Assembly: GCF_004571075.1 (NCBI RefSeq)
Contig: NZ_SPQP01000036.1
Span: 1-38,189 of the forward strand
Source of the DNA: Blastococcus sp. TF02A-35
GTDB lineage: Bacteria > Actinomycetota > Actinomycetes > Mycobacteriales > Geodermatophilaceae
Direction: 5' to 3'
DNA length: 38,189 bases
Shown one piece after another: positions 9,101 through 15,135 of the stretch. The stretch's first letter is position 1, and each line of letters begins with the position of its first letter. The notes under the pieces were generated by a model, which did no database searches, was not told the origin of the DNA, and was given only the letters and a program-made list of their open reading frames with translations. The translations under genes were made by a program, and so were the position numbers.

Positions 9101-9623
9101 GAACCAGATGGAGCGACGGTTCGCCGAACTGCAGCAGTTCATGGCGCAGATCCGGCGCCGCGACGACCCGCGGGCCATCGCCGACGTGTCCGACCGCGAC
9201 CGGCTGCTCGACGTCCGCCGGCACGTGGAGATCACCGCCGAGCGGTACAACGCCGACGGGCAGCTGCTCAGCGTCCACTCCACGCTCGGCGGCAAGAGCG
9301 GCGGCGAGAGCCAGGAGCTGATCGCGTTCATCGTCGGTGCGGCGCTGCGTTTCCGCCTCGGTGACGAGGTGCGCGCCCGTCCGCGGTTCGCCCCGGTGTT
9401 CCTCGACGAGGGGTTCGTCAAGGCCGACGCCGAGTTCGCCGGCCGCGCGGTGCAGGCCTGGAAGGGGCTGGGGTTCCAGCTCATCGTCGGCGCGCCGCTG
9501 GACAAGGTGACCGCGCTGGAGCCGCACATGGACGAGCTGCTGGCCATCACGAAGAACACGACCACCGGCTTCTCGTTCGTGGCGCGGCTCAAGGACGCCA
9601 TCGTCACCGGCGAGCCGGCGTGA
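6129..9623 (+). CDS. jetC: Wadjet type I ATPase JetC (SMC/MukB-like)
   Basis: A 1164-aa protein. The Walker A motif GGSGTGKST is at residues 80-88. After a globular N-terminal head come long heptad-rich coiled-coil arms (about 290-500 and 680-870) flanking a hinge-like middle. The C-terminal head carries the ABC signature SGGESQE (about 1057-1063) and Walker B P-V-F-L-D-E (Asp/Glu about 1093-1094). This is the standard SMC plan and matches JetC in size. In Wadjet, JetC drives DNA loop extrusion using ATP so that small circular DNA is recognised. It starts 3 bp after jetB, and its stop overlaps the jetD start (GTGA). All catalytic motifs look intact. Annotation pipelines may label it SbcC/MukB-like, but the neighbours identify it. 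Confidence 0.94.
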   Translation: MTTTDHRDPPLADEGHADALTDAVPGDDTLAHDAGLLFHVDGATEGTTQWKAETFQLVNWGGFEARVPFHFHPGSTLISGGSGTGKSTLLDAYIALMMPADTPFNGASNDAVGGRARSAEQRNLLTYLRGQIDTTTGADGQEKAKVLRGEGTATWGAVGMTFIDDHGRRFTAFRVYYVPARARRTGDITMRMATYDGVLDLASLAEHIGSGDQHFAPKALKAAFAGLKTHDSYASFANTLHTRLGIGANGDGAKALRLLVRIQSGHQIRTVDELYKEMVLERPATYAAADSAIEHFDDLEASYLTMQTEQQKAQLLESITERQASLLAARAEIDAIDTFGLTRTGDTPIGLWRLRTEKTLLADAVDANATARAENGDLLRRAVTTEQELAQELKARTDEHLRNGGADLERLAAEIEAAESVRDERRTRRSALAQRTTVLGAPLGSRTDFVKLRAAGRTFLDGFEDAAVEFGRRRHALLKEQFPLADRKQKLIEERRSFAGRTGRMPKFFDDMRRQVAAAAGMDPAELPFLAELIDVADEHARWRIAVETVLGGAARLLLVPAERLEEFSAAIDPLHLRGRIEFEGVPSAPHTARRLDPSRVAGKLAFKDHPFSEWVARHVSAETRNALCVESPADLRGGGYRVTLAGQTRRGARGSHGRADSSSIIGFSSAETIAAIDAELAELERKLTALDGQLGDLDREQGDLDRTRLAYEAIDAAVFDDIDVAGIETRIGELTAARAAILEADDVLRALEKHIADLTERLETARQTRYKLKSIAEDLNTEHGNLAEQQDETNLELYRIEDEGLIVLDDEQVMRLDKEFAAAATDGDPGSLADFGANLARMRRRLSEALDRARADADRAEGDLRRTFEAYQLKWEDPNLGVTPASYPDYARILDNIVTTGLHARRLEWRNRLTEWSGQDLVPLAGAMEASVDEIEDRLDPINDILATLPFGAGRDRLRIKLRRLTPDHVTSFRRELRTLSSAATKGLPENQMERRFAELQQFMAQIRRRDDPRAIADVSDRDRLLDVRRHVEITAERYNADGQLLSVHSTLGGKSGGESQELIAFIVGAALRFRLGDEVRARPRFAPVFLDEGFVKADAEFAGRAVQAWKGLGFQLIVGAPLDKVTALEPHMDELLAITKNTTTGFSFVARLKDAIVTGEPA

Positions 9624-10810
9624 AGACCCCCGAGCAGGTCGTCGCCGACATTCAGCGGCGGGTGAAGAACACCTGGGCGGCAACCCTGACCGGCACCGCC
9701 GAGGCGCCGGCGTGGCCGCAGGCGTTCCCGCTCGGGGAGCCGAGCTCCGCCGCGCTCGCCGCCGACTTCGCCGACGCCGCCCGGCTGGTCCGCGAGTGGC
9801 GGACGTGGGCCGAACATCGCGGCCTGCAGCTGCGGTGCGCGAACCGCCGCGTCGCCGGCACCGACCAGGAGCTGCCCACGCACGTGCTGGTGCCCGACCT
9901 GGACACCGCGCTCCGGGTCATCCCCGACGAGTGGTCCGACCGGATCACCCGCGGCCGGCAGCGGGCCGCGGTCCTGGCCGACCGCTACCCGCATCTGAGC
10001 CAACCCACCCACACCCTGGGCGCCGTCGACAAGCTCACCGACGTCGACTTCGACCTGCTCTGCCAGGCCGCGGACTGGTTCGCCACCCATGACGCCACCG
10101 GGCTGACGCCGCGCCAGGTGCCGATCCCCGGACTGCACGCCAAGTGGCTCAACACCCGCCTGGCGCTCGCCCGCGAGCTCGCCGGCGTCGACGACCTCGG
10201 GCTGCTGCCGAACCACCCGGCCCGCATCCACTTCACCTACCTCGACCCGACCCACCGCGCTGCGGGCGGCCGGCTGTACGACTCCGCGACCGTCGGCGAC
10301 CGGATGCAGCTGCCGTACCGGCCCGAGGTCGTGATCATCAGCGAGAACAAGGACACCGCCATCCACTTCCCGCCCGTGCCCGGCGGGGTGTCGGTCGAAG
10401 GCGCCGGCACCGGTGGCGGCACCGCCGCGTCGTTCGACTGGATCGTGACCGCCTCGCGGGTCATCTACTGGGGCGACATGGACGCCGACGGCCTGGAGAT
10501 CCTCGACGGGTTCCGCGACGCCGGCGTACCCGCCGCGTCGATCCTCATGGACCCGACCACCTACGACGCCTGGGAGCGCTTCGGCACCAACGTCGACAAG
10601 AACGGCAAACCGCTCGGCCCCCGCTCCCCGCGGCCAGTGCCGCACCTGACCGAGGACGAGCGCATCCTATACCACCAGCTCATCGCGTCCGACTGGACGC
10701 GGCACCGCCGCGTGGAGCAGGAGCGCATCCCACTGCAGGTCGCGCTGGACCACGTGCTCGACGCCACGGCACCCCGGTCGCCGCAGCGCCCGACGGGAGC
10801 CCCACGATGA
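9620..10810 (+). CDS. jetD: Wadjet type I nuclease JetD (DUF3322/DUF2220, Toprim-like)
   Basis: A 396-aa protein starting at a GTG overlapping the jetC stop. The N-terminal two-thirds is DUF3322-like: helices around residues 40-120, a DFDLLCQAADWF segment at 144-154 and G-L-H-A-K-W-L near 171-177. The C-terminal DUF2220/Toprim-like region has Glu242 in S-E-N-K-D and the acidic D-M-D-A-D at 286-290. Together these form the metal site shared with topoisomerase VI A and Toprim enzymes. JetD cleaves plasmid DNA once JetABC has extruded the whole circle. The catalytic acids are present, so the operon appears functional. A 42-aa frame begins in an ATGA overlap at its stop, which is not part of known Wadjet loci. 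Confidence 0.93.
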   Translation: MKTPEQVVADIQRRVKNTWAATLTGTAEAPAWPQAFPLGEPSSAALAADFADAARLVREWRTWAEHRGLQLRCANRRVAGTDQELPTHVLVPDLDTALRVIPDEWSDRITRGRQRAAVLADRYPHLSQPTHTLGAVDKLTDVDFDLLCQAADWFATHDATGLTPRQVPIPGLHAKWLNTRLALARELAGVDDLGLLPNHPARIHFTYLDPTHRAAGGRLYDSATVGDRMQLPYRPEVVIISENKDTAIHFPPVPGGVSVEGAGTGGGTAASFDWIVTASRVIYWGDMDADGLEILDGFRDAGVPAASILMDPTTYDAWERFGTNVDKNGKPLGPRSPRPVPHLTEDERILYHQLIASDWTRHRRVEQERIPLQVALDHVLDATAPRSPQRPTGAPR

Positions 10811-10935
10811 GGCCGGGCACCGACTCGGACCTGCAGCTGCCCGGTGACTACGGGGCGCTGCTCGAGCAGCTCAAGGAGCACATCGGCGAGGCGCTCGTTC
10901 TGCGCCGCCTCCGACCTCCGCACCACAACCGCTGA
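10807..10935 (+). CDS. 42-aa ORF coupled to jetD, DUF1016-N-like remnant
   Basis: ATG 10807 overlaps the jetD TGA as ATGA, the coupling style used inside the jet operon. The product has 42 residues. Its middle, LPGDYGALLEQLKEHIGEAL, resembles the opening of DUF1016/YhcG-family proteins (a Tyr followed by L-L-x-x-L-K-x-x-I). It also aligns with the start of the next gene, which has G-Y-R-Q-L-L-D-D-L at the same place. After that it turns into an Arg/His-rich tail and stops. I read it as a broken duplicate of a DUF1016 N-terminus caught behind jetD, though a genuine small accessory peptide is possible. Confidence 0.45.
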   Translation: MRPGTDSDLQLPGDYGALLEQLKEHIGEALVLRRLRPPHHNR

Positions 10936-10967
10936 CGCTGTCAGTCCACTGCGGCACCATCCCAGAC

Positions 10968-11480
10968 ATGGCCGCAACCACGTCTCCGCCGCCCGCCGGC
11001 TACAGGCAGCTGCTCGATGACTTGCAACGGCAGGTGCGCTCGTCGAGGGCCGCAGCCCGCGTCGCCGTCAACAGCGAGATGCTCGCGCTGTACCGCACGA
11101 TCGGTCGTAGCCTGCTCGACCGCACCCACGACGGCTGGTCGGCCGAGGCCATGGAGCGGATGGGCGCCGACCTGCGCGCGCAGTTCCCCGACTTGGTCGC
11201 CCTGTCGCCGGGCAACCTGGACTACATGCGGCGCTTCGCCGAGGTCTGGCCGGACCCGGCGACCGCCCCGCCGCTGGAGCACCTGCCCTGGGGGCACATC
11301 CGCGTCCTACTCGACGAGGTCGCCGACCCGCTCGCCCAGGACTGGTACGCCGCCGAGGCCGTGCGGTACGGCTGGTCGGAGAACGTGCTGCGGCACCAGA
11401 TCCTCAACCACGCTCACCACCGCGGTCGCGGCGACCTGCGCGCCCTTGGGAAGCCGCCGGAGCCCGCCCGGCGTCTCTGA
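10968..11480 (+). CDS. DUF1016 N-terminal domain protein (YhcG-like, nuclease domain missing)
   Basis: A 170-aa protein. The sequence G-Y-R-Q-L-L-x-D-L, A-A-R-V-A-V-N-S-E-M-L-A-L-Y-R-T-I-G, M-E-R-M-G-A-D-L-R-A-Q-F-P and LPWGHIRVLLDEV covers the helical N-terminal domain of the DUF1016/YhcG family. Complete members run to about 350 aa and end in a PD-(D/E)XK nuclease domain. Here the frame stops after L-R-H-Q-I-L with a short Arg/Pro tail, so the nuclease half is gone. The DNA just beyond carries a fragment of an unrelated gene on the other strand. DUF1016 genes often sit near restriction-modification and other defence loci, as here. It is probably a non-functional remnant, though a stand-alone DNA-binding role cannot be excluded. 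Confidence 0.7.
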   Translation: MAATTSPPPAGYRQLLDDLQRQVRSSRAAARVAVNSEMLALYRTIGRSLLDRTHDGWSAEAMERMGADLRAQFPDLVALSPGNLDYMRRFAEVWPDPATAPPLEHLPWGHIRVLLDEVADPLAQDWYAAEAVRYGWSENVLRHQILNHAHHRGRGDLRALGKPPEPARRL

Positions 11481-11554
11481 GCGGGGCGCGCCCCTCCGCC
11501 GGACAGCTGAGACCCGCCGGACTGGGGCGGCCACGGTCGCAGAAGCGGTCCAGC

Positions 11555-11749
11555 CTCGATAGGCAGCCGGTACACCCGCTCGGCCATGTCGCCCAGGTGC
11601 GCGTCGATCAGGAGCGGTGCGATCCGAATCCGTCGGACCTGGGCGTTGCCCTCCCCGTAGCGTTGCCGTCGCCAGTGCCCGCGGCGCACGTGCGGGGCCA
11701 CCGCCTTCCCGGTGGGCTCGACGGTGCGAGCGGACAGCGGGGCCACCCC
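11555..11749 (-). pseudogene. C-terminal fragment of a mobile-element-type hypothetical protein
   Basis: On the minus strand, about 65 codons read a compact pattern: V-A-P-H-V-R-R-G-H-W-R-R-Q-R-Y-G-x-G, then V-R-R-I-R-I-A-P-L-L-I and finally RVYRLP. In my memory, RGHWRRQ-YG...WIxP patterns occur at the C-termini of hypothetical proteins on actinobacterial plasmids and integrative elements. The sequence before it is low-quality and there is no plausible start, so this is a remnant. It lies between the truncated DUF1016 gene and the PIN-like gene. The rest of 11481-11895 shows nothing I can name. Confidence 0.45.
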
Positions 11750-11895
11750 GGCACTCGACCTGCCCGGAGTTCCGCCGCCGCAGGTCCGCCGCGACGCCGA
11801 TCGGCACGGCGCCGGCGTGCACGTCCTCACCGTCGGCCGCACCGTCGGCCGAGCTGGTCGATTGGTGCGGCCGGCGCAGTTCCGGCGCCGCGTGC

Positions 11896-12522
11896 TCAGC
11901 TGCCCTTGGCCGCCACGTCGTCGCGCAGCCGGGTCTCCTTCCACGGCCGCAGCGACTCCCCGTACGGCTCAATGGCGTCATAGACCGCCTTGACCTCGGC
12001 CCGGGTCTGCAGACCGGAGACCTGCAGCCGGTGCCCGAGCAGCAGCAGCTGCTCGATGTCGATCACACCAAGGCCCTCGGCGTCCGCGCGGTCGCTGCCG
12101 GTCTGCTCGTCCATCAGGACGTACACGCGCCGGCCCGCGTCACGCAGCACGATGCCGTGCCCGATCACCAGGTGCTCGCCCAGATCCTTGCGGGCGCCCA
12201 GGGCGAGGGCCGCGTCGGTACCGCGCAGCCGGGCGACGGTGTCGCGGACCGCGGCCTGATCGGCGCGGTCGATGGTGATCTTCTCCAGCACCCGTACGCG
12301 GTCGTGGGCGATGAACCTGCGCCACGGGGCCGGCAGCGCCGGGTACTTCCCCTTCTTCCCCAGGACCTCCTCCGACACCTCCGCAGGCACCTGGATCTCC
12401 CAGTTGAGCTTCATGAGGATGGCCAGCAGCAGTCCGGCCTTGCCGGCCGCGCAGAAGTGGATGCAGCAGACGGCGTCCAGCAGCGCGACCGGCTCGGCGG
12501 CCGGTGATTCGGGCGCGCTCAC
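11896..12522 (-). CDS. PIN-like domain protein (candidate toxin)
   Basis: A 208-aa protein from a GTG that overlaps the upstream gene's stop (GTGA at 12519-12522). PIN-like features are visible: a hydrophobic strand ending in Asp16 (V-A-L-L-D-A), Glu48 in V-P-A-E-V-S-E-E-V, a G-T-D-A-A-L-A-L-G-A helix near 101-110, then V-L-M-D-E-Q (Asp138) and G-V-I-D-I-E-Q-L-L-L-L-G. This spacing of acids fits metal-dependent PIN ribonucleases. Two Cys-rich residues follow the first Asp, which is unusual. Coupling to an XRE/ImmA-type gene resembles toxin-antitoxin pairs in which the metalloprotease-fused regulator is the antitoxin. The RNA substrate is unknown. I am fairly sure of the fold and less sure of toxicity. 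Confidence 0.65.
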   Translation of the reverse strand: MSAPESPAAEPVALLDAVCCIHFCAAGKAGLLLAILMKLNWEIQVPAEVSEEVLGKKGKYPALPAPWRRFIAHDRVRVLEKITIDRADQAAVRDTVARLRGTDAALALGARKDLGEHLVIGHGIVLRDAGRRVYVLMDEQTGSDRADAEGLGVIDIEQLLLLGHRLQVSGLQTRAEVKAVYDAIEPYGESLRPWKETRLRDDVAAKGS

Positions 12523-13715
12523 CGCTCCGGCGCGGCCAGGGCGAGCAGCTCCTCGATGCTGGCCAGGCCCGCTGGCGCGCGCCGGGCCGGCGCCTCGCTG
12601 AGCAGTTCGCGGTCGGCTTCCACCTCGGCGACGGTCCGCCCCTCCAGGTCGGCCAGGACGGCCGCGCCGAGCAGGCCGCGCGCGTAGGCGTCCGCGGCCC
12701 GCCGGGCCAGGCGCCGCGGCGGCCGCGGGCGCCGGGCAGCGGCCTGGGTGGCCTCGTACTCGGCGCGCCAGCCGTACCGGCTGGCCATCACCGGGGTGCT
12801 CGGCACCGCCGGCGCCGGCCGCAGACCCATCCGCTCCAACTGGATCCGCACCACCTCGGGCGTCACCCCGAAGTACCGCGCCAGGCGCCCGACGGCCTCC
12901 TCCTCCACCGGGCCGGTGTCGGTTCCCGCGGTGCGGCGCAGCCACAGCCGCACGCCGTCGGCGGGCACGAGCAGGTTGCGCGCGAACTCGTTGCACCGGG
13001 TCTCGGCCTCGCCGGTGCCGGCGTCCAGGCCGTCGATGTGGGCGCCGTCGCCGAACAGCAGGTGCCCCAGCTCGTGCGCCACGGTGAACCGCTGCCGCTC
13101 GGCCGGCTCGTCGCTGTTGACCACCAGCAGCCGGGTCAGCCGGGCCTCGTCGACCAGGCACATGCCCGAGACGGCCGGCAGCGGACGGGTGGCGACGTCC
13201 ACCCCGGTGACCTCCTCCACGAGTTCGGCCAGCTCGGACAGCTCCGGGATGGGCGCCGCCCCGAGCCCGAGCACCTCGCGCAGCGCGTCGGCCAGCTGCG
13301 CACCGCGCGCCGACGCGCTGCCAGCCACTGGCGCGGTCACCGGCAGAGCGGCCGCCCGCTGGCGATGCTCCGCGATCACCGCATCGAGCCGCTCGTCGAG
13401 CTCGAGCAGCTGCACACCGGCCTCGATCGCCGCCCGCCGGTCCGGATGCGCCGGGGCTGCGGCCCGGAGCGCGACCAGCACCCGCTCAGCGACCCCGCTG
13501 CCGTACAGCAACGTGTCCAGCGGCATCTGCAGCGTCCGGGCGAGCGCATCGGCCTCGACCAGGCTGACCCCGCGCTGCCCCTGCTCGATCCGGGAGACGG
13601 TGGCCTGCGAGACGCCGGCGGCGATGGCCAGGGCGGTCTGGTTCATGCCCGCTGCCTGGCGCGCGCGGCGCACACGGTCAGCGACCGCTGCCACGTCGAC
13701 GTCCTTGGTACTCAT
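12519..13715 (-). CDS. XRE regulator fused to ImmA/IrrE-type metallopeptidase
   Basis: A 398-aa protein. I choose ATG 13715 because GAGGAGG lies just upstream and the product then begins directly before the HTH; an in-frame ATG at 13742 would sit inside the operator. Residues about 10-65 form an XRE helix-turn-helix (R-Q-A-A-G-M-N-Q-T-A-L-A, G-V-S-Q-A-T-V-S-R-I-E-Q-G). A helical linker follows. The COG2856/ImmA-IrrE zinc peptidase has H-E-L-G-H at 214-218 and a downstream E-T-R-C-N-E-F-A-R-N-L-L segment giving the third ligand. Such proteins repress their own operon and cleave repressors, or act as antitoxins. The next gene is coupled by GTGA. A perfect 8-bp inverted repeat lies between the start codon and the likely promoter, consistent with autorepression. 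Confidence 0.88.
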   Translation of the reverse strand: MSTKDVDVAAVADRVRRARQAAGMNQTALAIAAGVSQATVSRIEQGQRGVSLVEADALARTLQMPLDTLLYGSGVAERVLVALRAAAPAHPDRRAAIEAGVQLLELDERLDAVIAEHRQRAAALPVTAPVAGSASARGAQLADALREVLGLGAAPIPELSELAELVEEVTGVDVATRPLPAVSGMCLVDEARLTRLLVVNSDEPAERQRFTVAHELGHLLFGDGAHIDGLDAGTGEAETRCNEFARNLLVPADGVRLWLRRTAGTDTGPVEEEAVGRLARYFGVTPEVVRIQLERMGLRPAPAVPSTPVMASRYGWRAEYEATQAAARRPRPPRRLARRAADAYARGLLGAAVLADLEGRTVAEVEADRELLSEAPARRAPAGLASIEELLALAAPER

Positions 13716-13727
13716 CCTGCCTCCTCG

Positions 13728-13756
13728 CTGAATAGACCCCATCGTCCACTATTCAG
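13728..13756 (-). promoter_or_regulatory. Candidate XRE operator (8-bp inverted repeat)
   Basis: CTGAATAG at 13728-13735 and CTATTCAG at 13749-13756 form perfect 8-bp arms separated by 13 bp. The AT-rich arms stand out against the surrounding GC. The site ends about 13 bp upstream of the XRE gene's ATG, overlapping where its promoter and leader must be. Binding by the XRE domain would give autorepression. This is inferred from position and symmetry. Confidence 0.6.
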
Positions 13757-14110
13757 TGCTGCGGTGCAAGGAGGTGGGCTCTCCCCACACCAGAGGGGGA
13801 GCCCTGGCGGTGGACGCGTCGGACCGGCTACGGGGAGGACCTCCGCACGCCCAACTGGCAGCCGAGCCGAGGGCTGCCGCTGGCAACCTGTCGAGCGTCG
13901 GCACTGCCTGCTGGACGGCCGCCATCCCCGCCCGGGCCCCCAAGTCGCGGTGTCAGACTTGGAGATCCCATCCGGACGTATCTGGACGGTCGCGAGTCCA
14001 CCGGCGGCTGAGCCAGGCAGCCACCGCCGAACTACACAGCCGCGTCGTGCACAGGCGCATTTGGAGGAGCTCGCCGCCGAGCGCGAGCAGGCCTGCAGGG
14101 ACCGCGCCGA
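13757..14110. other. Intergenic region with one GC hairpin
   Basis: About 350 bp between the XRE operator and the 3' end of the Ntn-hydrolase gene. A hairpin at 13776-13804 pairs GGGCTCTCCCC with AGGGGGAGCCC (one mismatch, 7-base loop) and may terminate minus-strand transcription arriving from the Ntn-hydrolase gene. No gene-like frame with a ribosome site was found in the remainder. Confidence 0.4.
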
Positions 14111-14866
14111 TCAACGCCGCCACATGCTCCAGCGACGCGGGGCCGAACCAGGCCGTCCCACCGTGATCCACTGCGCCGGACCTGCGGCGACGGGCATGTC
14201 GGCCGGCCAGTCCACGGGTCGCCGCGCCAGCTCCTCGGTCGCGATCGCCCCCTCGAGCTCGGCCACCACCGCAGCCTCCAGCCCATCGGCCGTCAGAACC
14301 TGTGGGAGCGGCGGCGCCGGCATCCGAAAGGCGCGCGCCGTGGCGGCCATGTCCTCGTGGGCCCCGGCGTACGCGGAGTCCAATCGCCCCAGCTGCGGAT
14401 GCCACGCTCCGAGCACCACGGTCAAGACCTCACCTGGACCCGGGGTTAGCGTCAGCGCCTCGAACTCGAGGTCGTCCGTGCCGCGGAACGCGCGCAACCG
14501 CAGGTACTGCCAACGTCCGCGCCGGGCCGCGACGGCCACGACGACGTCCCACAAGGTCTCGTTGACAGCCAGCAGATCGGGAACGTGGGGACGTAGTTGG
14601 CTGCTCGCCGCGAGCATCACGCCGCTCACCACGCGCGTCGCCGACTCCACGTCATGCTGCCCATCGAGACCGGCCAGGACGTCGGCGAGCAGGTCACGGC
14701 CCTCGAGGGTGGCCAGGCCGGTGAGCAGCACCGCGCAGTCGCCGCGCCGGCCGACCTTGGCCGCGGCGGCCTGCCCATCCGGTGCCCCCTCGCGGAACTC
14801 GGTTCGCAGGCTGTCAGCGGCGAGGACAGCACCACCGGCCGTTAGAGCGGCAACGGCAAGGGTCAC
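14111..14866 (-). CDS. Proteasome/HslV-type Ntn-hydrolase-like protein
   Basis: If translation starts at GTG 14866 (GAGAG about 9 bp upstream), the second codon is Thr. Counting that Thr as residue 1, Asp17 falls in A-V-L-A-A-D-S and Lys36 in A-A-K-V, followed by A-V-L-L-T-G-L-A. This mirrors the Thr1-Asp17-Lys33 arrangement of HslV and proteasome beta subunits, in which the initiator is removed to free the nucleophile. The mature protein would be 250 aa. An ATG at 14926 is also in frame and would put 21 residues before that Thr. The C-terminal ~100 residues are unfamiliar. No ATPase partner (HslU, Mpa/ARC) is nearby; the adjacent genes are the XRE-protease/PIN pair and the repeat array. The assignment rests on motif spacing only. 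Confidence 0.55.
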   Translation of the reverse strand: MTLAVAALTAGGAVLAADSLRTEFREGAPDGQAAAAKVGRRGDCAVLLTGLATLEGRDLLADVLAGLDGQHDVESATRVVSGVMLAASSQLRPHVPDLLAVNETLWDVVVAVAARRGRWQYLRLRAFRGTDDLEFEALTLTPGPGEVLTVVLGAWHPQLGRLDSAYAGAHEDMAATARAFRMPAPPLPQVLTADGLEAAVVAELEGAIATEELARRPVDWPADMPVAAGPAQWITVGRPGSAPRRWSMWRR

Positions 14867-15019
14867 ACCGCCGGACTCTCGCACGACGCGGTGCAGCGCC
14901 CTGCCACGCAACACACCGAAGGCCATGGAGGCAGCGTCGGCCCGTCCGCGCTGCTCGCACCGGGCGACACCCGCCGACCGCGGGCTGCCAGGGCTACCAG
15001 GGGCGGAGCCCAACGGAGC

Positions 15020-15135
15020 GAGTTGCGTTTGCCAAGAGTTGCTTGTGTCAAGAGTTGCCTCTGCCAATCTGCCCGCGTTTGTCAACGCGCAACTCCTAGT
15101 TGGCAAGGCGCAACAGTTGGCAGCTGGCGCAACTC
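15020..15135. repeat. Array of 16-bp GAGTTGC...TGYCAA units in both orientations
   Basis: Three head-to-tail 16-bp units occupy 15020-15035, 15036-15051 and 15052-15067. Each begins GAGTTGC and ends TG(C/T)CAA. A diverged unit follows at 15068-15085. The inverted form then appears at 15079-15095 (TTGTCAA ... GCAACTC), 15100-15114 (TTGGCAA ... GCAAC) and 15117-15135 (TTGGCA ... GCAACTC). The units carry no spacers, so this is not a CRISPR. It may be a cluster of protein-binding sites, an iteron-like origin or centromere, or a recombination zone. It lies upstream of the Ntn-hydrolase gene and covers the 3' end of the M23 gene. Confidence 0.8.

Noticed and set aside
6129-9623. SbcC or MukB housekeeping protein
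   Set aside because: Adjacent DUF3375, DUF4194 and DUF3322/DUF2220 genes identify it as JetC of Wadjet.
6894-9683. A 929-codon open frame on the minus strand
   Set aside because: Antisense to jetC; Gly/Val/Gln/Arg-rich translation without domains.
15020-15135. CRISPR array
   Set aside because: Units are 16 bp, abut directly with no spacers, and occur in both orientations; no cas genes are nearby.
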